Of a stretch of DNA of 64,000 bases, positions 32,633 to 40,266 are shown piece by piece. The notes under the pieces are model-generated. The model did not search any database. It saw only the letters and a list, made by a program, of their open reading frames with translations, and was not told where the DNA came from. The stretch comes from Ligilactobacillus salitolerans (lineage in GTDB: Bacteria; Bacillota; Bacilli; Lactobacillales; Lactobacillaceae), in NCBI RefSeq assembly GCF_003864415.1, contig NZ_BFFP01000007.1:20118-84117 (forward strand), written 5' to 3'. The position numbers and the translations under genes were made by a program. The stretch's first letter is position 1; every line of letters starts with the position of its first letter.

Positions 32633-33613
32633 TTAGGATGCGCGACTTAAGAGCTTGATGGCGAGAGCACGGATCTGGCGCGCCGCCTTTTTGTTGCTAA
32701 GCTGGTCGATTTGTTCTAAAGCCAGGTCAGTATAGTGTTGAGCAAGCTTGCGTGCTTCATTGACGCCTTCGTGTTTGCGCACGAGTTGTGCAATTTGCTG
32801 GATCCCTTCGGTATTGATCGACTGTTTTTTTGCCAATAGCGGGCGGAACTCTTCTGGGGCTTTGGCATATGCAAATAAGAGCGGTGAGGTATAAACTCCT
32901 TCGGCGACATCTTCTAAGACTGGTTTTTTCAAATCAGCGGATGTGCCCGAATAATCTAAGATGTCATCGTAGATTTGAAAAGCCGTGCCGATGTTTAGAC
33001 CGATCTCACCAGCTAGATGTTCATTTTCGTCATCAGGAGCCGTAAAGTGGATACCTTCCATACAAGCTAACTTGAAGAGTGCTGCTGTTTTTCCTTGAAC
33101 GTTGGCGAGGTAATCATCGATCGTCTGCTCTTGTGAATAACGCAGATGCATCTGACTGAGTTCACCCAGCAGCAGCTCGTACATTGCTTTTGAATTGTAT
33201 TGCATGTAAACAGAGCCGTTCATGACTTCCGCCAGCAGACTGAAAAAGACCGTGAACAGCAGATCGCCGGCATAAACAGCAACGTCTTTGCCATAATGCG
33301 CCTGGACAGTAACATTTCCCCGGCGTAAAGGCGAATCATCGATAATATCATCATGGATCAAAGTAGCCTTATGTAAGATCTCAAGGGAAGCGGCGATTTT
33401 GATCAGCTGCTCATCTTGATGTGTCGGGTTTTCTGCCAGTTGGCTGAAAAGTAAGAAAATTCCAGGGCGCAATAATTTGCCCTGATCAGTCGAGATAGAA
33501 TCCAACAGTTCTTTAACATTGGGATTATTAGTTTGGAGCCGTTCATTGATCAAGCGTTCAACTTGGTGTAATTGTTTGCCTATTCGGGGATATTTATTCC
33601 ATAATGTAAACAT
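32633..33613 (-). CDS. Polyprenyl (heptaprenyl-type) diphosphate synthase
   Basis: A trans-prenyltransferase of 326 residues that builds the isoprenoid side chain of menaquinone from FPP and IPP. The first Asp-rich motif is IHDDIIDDSPLRRG (Asp 88/89/92) and the second is FQIYDDILDYSG (Asp 216/217/220). ATG at 33613 follows GGAAGGAAAT. It is divergent from menA and NDH-2, which use and reduce the same quinone, so the three genes form a functional group. Chain length (hexa-, hepta- or octaprenyl) cannot be fixed from sequence. Confidence 0.9.
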   Translation of the reverse strand: MFTLWNKYPRIGKQLHQVERLINERLQTNNPNVKELLDSISTDQGKLLRPGIFLLFSQLAENPTHQDEQLIKIAASLEILHKATLIHDDIIDDSPLRRGNVTVQAHYGKDVAVYAGDLLFTVFFSLLAEVMNGSVYMQYNSKAMYELLLGELSQMHLRYSQEQTIDDYLANVQGKTAALFKLACMEGIHFTAPDDENEHLAGEIGLNIGTAFQIYDDILDYSGTSADLKKPVLEDVAEGVYTSPLLFAYAKAPEEFRPLLAKKQSINTEGIQQIAQLVRKHEGVNEARKLAQHYTDLALEQIDQLSNKKAARQIRALAIKLLSRAS

Positions 33614-33879
33614 GTGCTTATTTCCTTCCTGTTTCTTTTTGAAACAAGTTCATACACTATATTAAACCATATTTTGGAGAGATGTGAAAAACATTTAATT
33701 GAGAGAAAAAGGAAAGAATTGCTGCAAAACTTCTCGTTTACTGCTATTTCTGGTAAAATAGATTGTGCAAAATAAATTATGGTACATAGTTCGCTTAAAT
33801 TAGTTGACTCGCAGGCCTAATATTCAGCAAATTTCCGCTTTTTGGAATAAAATTATCATTGAGAAAAACTAGAGTGGAG

Positions 33880-34244
33880 CAAGGGAGTTTAGCCAAATTG
33901 CAGTGTCAAACTATCCTCAGTTAATAATTCTGAAAAATGAATTGTCAGTTGAAGTCCGTTAGTACTCAGAATCTCCCGAATCGCTCCGCTCTGGTTTTTG
34001 TAGTCGAGCTCCGCGAGGCAGAAGATTGCGCCTAACCAACTTCAGCCAACAATGCTGAAAAACGCATTCTTGGCTGAAGTCCGTTAGTGCTCATTTTCTG
34101 AACGCCTCGCTCCGCTCTGTGATTGTAGTCGAGCTCCGCGAAACAGAAAGCTGCACTTATCTAACTTCAGACAACTATTGCGTAGCCCACAATAATTGCC
34201 TAAAGTCCGATAATGCTCACTTTCTACCGTTTCGCTTCGCTCTG
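33880..34244. repeat. Family B long-hairpin array B2 (about 125-bp period)
   Basis: A degenerate unit lacking its 5' outer arm (to about 33997) is followed by two full units starting at 34000 and 34125. In the first, GAGGC/GCCTC and CTTCAGCCAA/TTGGCTGAAG pair. In the second, CGAAAC/GTTTCG and AGAAAG/CTTTCT pair. The array ends 22 nt before the menA start. The 33614-33880 stretch before it holds the divergent promoters and no gene. Confidence 0.9.
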
Positions 34245-34265
34245 TCTTTGAAAGGGGGTGTTACC

Positions 34266-35174
34266 TTGCCTATTCCCGTATTTTTGGAACTTGTTGAAAT
34301 TAAAGCCAAAACTGCCAGTGTCTTGCCCTTTATCTTAGGTGCCTGCTATAGCTGGTACAATTTCCATTCTCTTCATCCGCTATTGCTGCTTGCTTTTTTC
34401 ATTGCCATGTTCTTATTTAACATGTCCGTTGACATCCTTGATAATTACAATGACTACCATCATGCTGTCGATGAAAAAAATTACAAGCAAAATACTAACA
34501 TTATTGGTCGAGAACATTTATCATTAAAATTAGTTTTTGGACTTATGACCTCTATGATCTTGCTTGCGACTTTGATCGGTCTTTATTTGAGTTATGCTGC
34601 CGGCTGGCCCGTCCTTGTACTGGGTGTTTTCTGCTACTTAGTTGGGATCTTTTATTCTTCAGGACCGCGACCGCTTTCCAGCCTCCCGCTGGGGGAACTC
34701 TTTTCCGGTCCAACCATGGGCTTCATGATCACTTTGATCTGTGTCTACATCAATACTTACCAAGATTTTACTTGGAATTGGTCAACCGTGTTGGGTGTTT
34801 TCTTGATCTCACTTCCTGATACCTTGTGGATCTCCAACCTAATGCTGGCGAACAATACCTGCGATTTGGATGAAGACGAAAAAAATCAGCGGTATACCCT
34901 CTCGCATTACCTTGGAAAAGAGAATTCCGTGCGATTATTTGTTATAATGAATGTTATGGCAGTGCTTGCACTGGTCTTAGCTGTGGTCGTCAAAATTGCT
35001 CCGTGGACCGTTTTGTTATCTTTGCTGGTTTTACCGGTCATTTATAAAAATGTACGCAAGTTTCAGGAAAAGCAGGTCAAAAAAGAAACCTTTTCCTGTG
35101 CAGTCAAAATTTTAGCAATCGGTTCAGCTGCACAAGCTTTATCTTATTTAGTCTATATTATTTTTACACTTTAA
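34266..35174 (+). CDS. menA: 1,4-dihydroxy-2-naphthoate polyprenyltransferase (UbiA family)
   Basis: A membrane enzyme that attaches the polyprenyl chain to 1,4-dihydroxy-2-naphthoate, giving demethylmenaquinone. It has about nine helices. The first Asp motif is FNMSVDILDNYNDYHHA (about 57-73), where prenyl-diphosphate Mg2+ binds. The second is NNTCDLDEDEKNQRYTLSHY (about 198-217). The start is TTG at 34266, behind AAAGGGGG at normal spacing. The longer open frame from 34119 is repeat sequence. The gene directly follows the B2 hairpins and is 12 bp upstream of NDH-2. No other men genes are in the window, so the naphthoate head group may be imported. Confidence 0.88.
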   Translation: MPIPVFLELVEIKAKTASVLPFILGACYSWYNFHSLHPLLLLAFFIAMFLFNMSVDILDNYNDYHHAVDEKNYKQNTNIIGREHLSLKLVFGLMTSMILLATLIGLYLSYAAGWPVLVLGVFCYLVGIFYSSGPRPLSSLPLGELFSGPTMGFMITLICVYINTYQDFTWNWSTVLGVFLISLPDTLWISNLMLANNTCDLDEDEKNQRYTLSHYLGKENSVRLFVIMNVMAVLALVLAVVVKIAPWTVLLSLLVLPVIYKNVRKFQEKQVKKETFSCAVKILAIGSAAQALSYLVYIIFTL

Positions 35175-35186
35175 GGAGAGATTCAA

Positions 35187-36398
35187 ATGAAAGAAATCGT
35201 TATTTTAGGCGGCGGATACGCTGGTTTACGTGCTTTGAAGTTCTTGCAAAAGAGCAAGGGTGGTTTCCATATTACTTTGGTTGATCGCAATGACTACCAC
35301 TACGAAGCTACTGATTTGCACGAAGTTGCTGCAGGAACACAGCCTGCCGAAAAGATCCTTTATCCGATCGAAGATGTAGTCGATCCAGATGTTACAACAT
35401 TTGTACAAGCTACGGTTGAAAAAATCGCTCGTGACAAACAAGAAGTCAGCTTGGATAACGGTGAAGTCCTTTCTTATGACTACTTGATCGTCGGCTTAGG
35501 CTTCCGTTCAGAATCATTTGGCATCCCAGGTGTTGAAGAAAACTCTTTGCCAATGGTTGATGTTAAGACTTCGATCGCAGTTCATGATCATATCATCGAA
35601 CAGTTAGAAGATTATAAAGAAACTCAAAATCCAGATGACTTGAAGATCGTTGTCTGTGGTGCTGGCTTCACTGGTGTCGAATTGCTTGGTGCCTTGAATG
35701 ATGCTCGCGGCGAATACGCTGAGATCGCAGGTGTGGCTCCAGAACGCATCGAACTGTACGTGGTTGAAGCTGTGACCCGCTTATTGCCGATGTTCCCAGA
35801 AAGTTTGGCAGATTATGGCGTTGCTAAGCTGGAAAGCTGGGGGATCAAGTTCTTAACTGGCAAACCGATCAAGGAAATCAAACCGCAGACTGTTGTTTAT
35901 CAAACTAATGCTGAGACCGGCGAAACAGCTGAACTGACAGCTAACACCATTATCTGGACTACAGGTGTTTCCGGCAGCAAAGTTATTGACGAATCAGGCT
36001 TCTCTGCACGTCGCGGCCGCATGATGGTCGATAGCGATCTCCGTGATCCAGATTATCGCAACGTTTACCTTGTTGGTGACTGCTCAGCAGTGATGGATCC
36101 TGAATCCAACCGTCCATATCCAACTACTGCTCAGATCTCATTAGTGATGGGTGAATTAGCCGCTAAGAATATTTTGGCTCAATTGTCTGGCCGTGAGACT
36201 GGTGACTTTGCATATACTTCACTGGGAACTGTTGCTTCGATCGGCAACACGCACGCCTTTGGTGTTGTCGGCACTAAGACTCCAGTTAAGGGCTATGCTG
36301 CTTCTGCTTTGAAGAAAGTTATCATGGACAAGTCATTACTTGAAACTGGCGGTTCAAAAGAACTCTTGGCTAAAGGCCGGTTTGACCTTTACCACTAG
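35187..36398 (+). CDS. ndh: Type II NADH:quinone oxidoreductase
   Basis: A peripheral membrane FAD enzyme, 403 residues, passing electrons from NADH to menaquinone without proton pumping. The FAD-binding GGGYAGLRAL is at residues 8-17. The NADH-binding VVCGAGFTGVELLGAL is near 157. The second FAD segment is YLVGDCSAV near 297, and the quinone-side TTAQISLVMGELAAKNI near 313. ATG at 35187 follows AAGGAGAG, 12 bp after menA, so it is cotranscribed. With menA, polyprenyl synthase and cytochrome bd it completes a short respiratory chain. Confidence 0.93.
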   Translation: MKEIVILGGGYAGLRALKFLQKSKGGFHITLVDRNDYHYEATDLHEVAAGTQPAEKILYPIEDVVDPDVTTFVQATVEKIARDKQEVSLDNGEVLSYDYLIVGLGFRSESFGIPGVEENSLPMVDVKTSIAVHDHIIEQLEDYKETQNPDDLKIVVCGAGFTGVELLGALNDARGEYAEIAGVAPERIELYVVEAVTRLLPMFPESLADYGVAKLESWGIKFLTGKPIKEIKPQTVVYQTNAETGETAELTANTIIWTTGVSGSKVIDESGFSARRGRMMVDSDLRDPDYRNVYLVGDCSAVMDPESNRPYPTTAQISLVMGELAAKNILAQLSGRETGDFAYTSLGTVASIGNTHAFGVVGTKTPVKGYAASALKKVIMDKSLLETGGSKELLAKGRFDLYH

Positions 36399-36423
36399 GA
36401 TCAAAGTTTAGAAAATCTTTGAA

Positions 36424-36458
36424 AGTCTTGCTTCCTGATAGGGAGTGAGGCTTTTCTT
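36424..36458 (+). terminator. Terminator of menA-ndh
   Basis: AGTCTTGCTTCC pairs imperfectly with GGGAGTGAGGCTT around TGATA, followed by a T-rich tail. Confidence 0.65.
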
Positions 36459-36614
36459 ATATCATAAAATAAGCAAGATAGCAGAGAATTCGAATAAAGT
36501 GTAATATAATTTACTGTGGCTTGAAATTTGTATTTCTAAGTATTAAAAAAGGTGTCTTAAAGTGTAACTAGTCATTTTGGGCTGGAAACGCCTTGAAAAT
36601 TGGAGGCTATTAGA

Positions 36615-37298
36615 ATGAAAGTAATATGGCATGGACATTCGTTTATTGAGATCCAAACTGCAGGCAAACAGCTTTTAATAGATCCATTTATTGACGGTAA
36701 TCCTTTTACCCAAGTTAAAGCTGCTGATTTTACTGAGACAGACTATATCTTATTGACTCACGCGCACGCCGATCATGTCGGATCCACCGAAGAGATCGCG
36801 CAAAATTCTGGGGCAACTATCATTGCAATGACGGACCTGGCAAAATATTTCGCGCAAAAAGGGTTCAAGACAGCCGGTCCCAATATTGGCGGAACAGAGG
36901 ACTTTGACTTTGGTACAGTTAAAGTCATTCCGGCATGGCACACAGCGGCTGCTCCAGTCGCTGGGATCCAGCTGCCGATAGGTGTTGCGACAGGATTAGC
37001 TATCAAGAGTGAGGGTAAGCTGATTTATATTGCGGGTGATACTGGCTTGTTTTCTGACATGCAGCTGGTAGCTCGTCACCAGCCGGCTGATCTGGCTTTC
37101 TTGCCAATTGGAGATCACTTCACTATGGGTGCTGACGATGCGGCTTATGCTGCCAAATTAGTTCAAGCCAAGACTGTTGTCCCTGTTCATTACAACACCT
37201 TCCCAGCAATCAAGCAGGATCCGCAAGAGTTTTTGGACTTGTTAGAGGATGGACAAAAGGGTTATTTGCCCGAAGTTGACCAAGCTTGGACTTTGTAG
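36615..37298 (+). CDS. Metal-dependent hydrolase, UPF0173 (MBL fold)
   Basis: A cytoplasmic metallo-beta-lactamase-fold hydrolase of 227 residues, the family's usual length. The zinc-binding HAHADH lies in LLTHAHADHVG (about 50). Further metal ligands lie in the His of IPAWHTAAA (about 112), the Asp of YIAGDTGLF (about 145) and the His of VPVHYNTFP (about 197). The substrate is unknown for the family. ATG at 36615 follows TTGGAGG. The TAG stop codon (37296-37298) is the conserved TAG of the first family B repeat, so the gene and the repeat overlap. Confidence 0.88.
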   Translation: MKVIWHGHSFIEIQTAGKQLLIDPFIDGNPFTQVKAADFTETDYILLTHAHADHVGSTEEIAQNSGATIIAMTDLAKYFAQKGFKTAGPNIGGTEDFDFGTVKVIPAWHTAAAPVAGIQLPIGVATGLAIKSEGKLIYIAGDTGLFSDMQLVARHQPADLAFLPIGDHFTMGADDAAYAAKLVQAKTVVPVHYNTFPAIKQDPQEFLDLLEDGQKGYLPEVDQAWTL

Positions 37299-37918
37299 TC
37301 GAGCTGCGTCAAGCAGAAAGTTGCGCCTAGCTAACTTCGCCATCACAGTGCAAAACCCGCACTATAATGCCAAAGTCCGCTAGTGCTCGCTTTCTTTCGC
37401 TTGACTCCGCTCTGTTTTTTGTAGTCGAGCTGCGTCAAGCAGAAAGTTGCGCCTAGCTACCTTCGCCATCACAGTGCAAACCCCGCACTATAATGCCAAA
37501 GTCTGCTCGTGCTCGCTTTCTTTCGCTTGACTCCGCTCTGTTTTTTGTAGTCGAGCTGCGTCAAGCAGAAAGTTGCGCCTAGCTACCTTCGCCATCACAG
37601 TGCAAAACCAGCACTATAATGCCAAAGTCTGCTAGTGCTCGCTTTCTTTCGCTTGACTCCGCTCTGTTTTTTGTAGTCGAGCTCCACAAACCAGACACTT
37701 CCGCTTATCCAGCTCTGAACCCATGGTGCAAAAGGCGCACCATAAGTTCGGAACCCGATAATGCTCGGTGTCTTTCGGTTTGTTTCGCTCTGTTTTTGTA
37801 GTCGAGCTCCGCAATTCAGATTCTTCCGCTTAACTAAGACCGAAGCCACAGCGCCAAAACCGCGCTATAACTTCGGCCTCCGTTAATGCTCAGAATCTCC
37901 CGAATTGCTCCGCTCTGT
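37295..37918. repeat. Family B long-hairpin array B3 (125-126-bp period)
   Basis: Five units start at 37295, 37421, 37547, 37673 and 37798. The first three are almost identical (CAAGCAGAAAG...CTTTCTTTCGCTTG), suggesting recent duplication. The fourth (CAAACCAGACAC...) and fifth (GCAATTCAGATTCT...AGAATCTCCCGAATTGC) have different stems, again self-complementary. The array begins inside the stop codon of the hydrolase and ends 22 nt before the MFS start codon. Confidence 0.92.
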
Positions 37919-37940
37919 GATTGATAGGAAGTTATGTAGA

Positions 37941-39158
37941 ATGAAATTGAAAATGCAACAACTCCCTTTATGGCGCCAAAACCTGTATGTTCTTTGGTTT
38001 GGTGTTTTCATGACGGGTATGGGCATGAGCGAGATCATGCCTTTTTTATCTTTATTCATCGCCGAACTGGGCGATTTTTCCAAAGAACAGCTCTCCTTAT
38101 ACAGTGGGCTGATTTTTGCCGTCACTTTCCTGGTGATGGCCATCGTTTCGCCGCTCTGGGGAAAATTAGCCGACCAGAAAGGCCGCAAATTAATGCTTCT
38201 GCGCGCTTCGATCGGAATGTGCATCGTCATCTTTTTGATGGGCTTTGTTACTAATATCTGGGAGCTCCTTCTTTTGCGTGCCCTGCAAGGAGCCTTTGGC
38301 GGGTACGTTTCTAATTCCAATGCCTTGGTCGCCGCTCAAACCCCGCGTCAACATTCTGGACATGCACTAAGTATCCTTGTTACCGGGATCACTGCCGGCA
38401 ATCTGCTCGGGCCGTTGTTAGGCGGTTTCTTGGCTGATGCCTTCTCGTACCGGACATCATTTCACATTACAGGTGTGATCATGTTCTTGGTCTTCTTGTT
38501 GACCTGGGTTTTTGTGCACGAAAAGCAACAAGAACAGCCGGCACAAAAGCAGACTGTCACCAAGACCTTAACTTTTACGGATATTCGCAAAAATAAAGTC
38601 ATCCTTTTATTGCTGACAACTACTTTGCTGGTTCAGGTCGTAACGATGTCGATCAACCCGATTTTAAGTTTGTTTGTTAAGCAATTATTGGATCCGGGGC
38701 AGTCAGTCACGATGATGGCTGGGCTGGTTGCTTCCATGCCCGGGATCTCGACGGTGATCGCCGCGCCGGCGTTTGGCAAGCTGGGTGATCGGATTGGGAC
38801 CCATAAACTGCTGATTTTTGGTTTTGTCTTTGCGATGGTCGTTTTCGCTGCCACCACTTTTGTCACCAATGTCTATCTGTTAATGTTTTTGCGGCTTTTG
38901 ACCGGTGTTTCTGATGCAGCACTTCTGCCAGTTATTCAGACTTTGCTCACCAAAAATACCGCCCCGGAGAACACCAGCCTGGTCTTTTCTTATAACCAGA
39001 GCTTTCAGTCTTTAGGCAATATGTGTGGGCCGTTATTTGGCTCAGCGATCGCTGCAATTTTCAACTATCGTGGGATCTTTGCTTTCTGCAGTTTGATCAT
39101 GTTGATCAACTTTGTTTCTTTTACGCGAAGCAAATTATTTGTCTCGAACGAAAAATGA
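37941..39158 (+). CDS. MFS multidrug efflux transporter (DHA1 type)
   Basis: A 405-residue, 12-helix drug:H+ antiporter, resembling the PmrA/NorA-like multidrug group. Motif A between helices 2 and 3 is SPLWGKLADQKGRKLMLLRA (about 68-87). Motif C (antiporter motif) is the TGITAGNLLGPLLGGFL stretch (about 148). ATG at 37941 follows AGGAAG, with ATG at 37953 an alternative. It is directly preceded by the B3 hairpin array. Drug specificity is unknown. Confidence 0.88.
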   Translation: MKLKMQQLPLWRQNLYVLWFGVFMTGMGMSEIMPFLSLFIAELGDFSKEQLSLYSGLIFAVTFLVMAIVSPLWGKLADQKGRKLMLLRASIGMCIVIFLMGFVTNIWELLLLRALQGAFGGYVSNSNALVAAQTPRQHSGHALSILVTGITAGNLLGPLLGGFLADAFSYRTSFHITGVIMFLVFLLTWVFVHEKQQEQPAQKQTVTKTLTFTDIRKNKVILLLLTTTLLVQVVTMSINPILSLFVKQLLDPGQSVTMMAGLVASMPGISTVIAAPAFGKLGDRIGTHKLLIFGFVFAMVVFAATTFVTNVYLLMFLRLLTGVSDAALLPVIQTLLTKNTAPENTSLVFSYNQSFQSLGNMCGPLFGSAIAAIFNYRGIFAFCSLIMLINFVSFTRSKLFVSNEK

Positions 39159-39201
39159 GTTTAATTTGAATAATAAATGTGTAAGTTGAAGGGGGGATTT
39201 G

Positions 39202-39876
39202 ATGGCTGACAAATATACAAAAAAAGATTTGCTAGATCTGAAAAGCCAAACTATGCGCGAATATGCCGCGCAGTTCGAAAAGCATTACGCCGCTGGGTTA
39301 GCCAAAATTTTAAATATTTCTGCCATTCACGCCGTTTTAGCCCAGGATTTCGAAGATCGGATCTTGGCTGATTTAAAGGAGATGCACGGCGATAAACGGG
39401 TGATGATCCAGACCAATGGTCACGTTGCGCCGTACACGCTGATCATTTATTTAGGGGATGACCCGCTGGAGGCTTTCTCTAAGGGACGTTATGCCTTTGC
39501 TCAGTCGGCGGGACTCGAAAATATCATTACCCAATTAGTTGATCGTGATCCAGATCGGAGCGCTCAAGAAAAGGGCATGTTGGAAGACAATCTTTTATTG
39601 GGCTTATGTACCACTTTCTTGCTGACCAGCGTTTATATGATCGAAGACCCGATCATCAGCAAATACCTGACTCAGCCAGAACCGCCTAAGGTTGAAAATA
39701 ATATTTTGGAATATTCTGCAAATGGGCGCAACATTGTTAATATTCCAACGATGCATCAGCTGGATGAAAAAGAACAGCAAACATTGAGCGTGATCTTAAA
39801 GTTGCGACCTGAGATCGATCAAACGACAGTTGATGTTCAGGCGGATCGTGCGCGCTACAGTGTATTTGATTTCTAA
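39202..39876 (+). CDS. Hypothetical cytoplasmic protein (224 aa)
   Basis: Not recognised. ATG at 39202 follows GGGGGGA with normal spacing. The product is soluble and acidic, mixed alpha/beta, with no signal peptide or clear membrane helix. It contains VMIQTNGHVAPYTLIIYLG (about 70), a LLLGLCTTFLLTSVYMIED hydrophobic patch (about 135) and a polar C-terminus. Codon usage matches its neighbours, so it appears resident. It lies 43 bp after the MFS gene in the same direction and may be co-transcribed. A strong terminator follows at 39992. Confidence 0.75.
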   Translation: MADKYTKKDLLDLKSQTMREYAAQFEKHYAAGLAKILNISAIHAVLAQDFEDRILADLKEMHGDKRVMIQTNGHVAPYTLIIYLGDDPLEAFSKGRYAFAQSAGLENIITQLVDRDPDRSAQEKGMLEDNLLLGLCTTFLLTSVYMIEDPIISKYLTQPEPPKVENNILEYSANGRNIVNIPTMHQLDEKEQQTLSVILKLRPEIDQTTVDVQADRARYSVFDF

Positions 39877-39991
39877 CTAAAGATCGCAAGTTAAGTTGGA
39901 AGAAGCAAAGTTTTTATTGCCGCTGCAAGCAGCTTTGATCTCATCACTTTTAGTTTGCTTCACAGATATATTTCTTTTGAGCAGTTTCAAA

Positions 39992-40036
39992 AACACCAGC
40001 AAATTTTCTTGTCCTGAAAATTTGCTGGTGTTTTGC
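39992..40036 (+). terminator. Strong intrinsic terminator
   Basis: ACACCAGCAAATTTTC pairs perfectly with GAAAATTTGCTGGTGT, followed by TTTT. It lies 115 bp after the hypothetical gene. The 39877-39991 stretch holds nothing else recognisable. Confidence 0.92.
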
Positions 40037-40049
40037 TAGTTATTTGGGC

Positions 40050-40258
40050 AGACTAACAGCCAACCTATTCGCGTTTGGAACATACTTTGACAAACTAACA
40101 GCCAATCGGTTCGTGTTTGGAACATACTTTGACAAACTAACAGCCAACCGGTTCGCGTTTGGAACATACTTTGGCAAACTAACAGCCAGCCGGTTCACGT
40201 TTGGAACATACTTTGGCAAACTAGCCGCCAATCGATTCGCGTTTGGTACAAAGATAGA
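40050..40258. repeat. Family A tandem hairpin array A6 (42-bp period), interrupted by IS256
   Basis: Five units with 42-bp spacing (ACATACTTTG at 40080, 40122, 40164 and 40206). The CAAACTAACAGCCAA and TTTGGAACATACTTTG arms pair, with CCAA/TTGG in the core. The last unit is degenerate and is cut by the IS element at CAAACAAG. Confidence 0.85.
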
Positions 40259-40266
40259 CAAACAAG

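Noticed and set aside
34119..34265. N-terminal extension of MenA
   Set aside because: The extra 49 codons are family B repeat. The TTG at 34266 has the ribosome binding site and the normal MenA N-terminus.
22851..37918. Family B units as tRNA or T-box leaders
   Set aside because: No acceptor stem with CCA, no T-box AGGGTGGNACCGCG-like sequence and no tRNA loops. The fold is one long hairpin.
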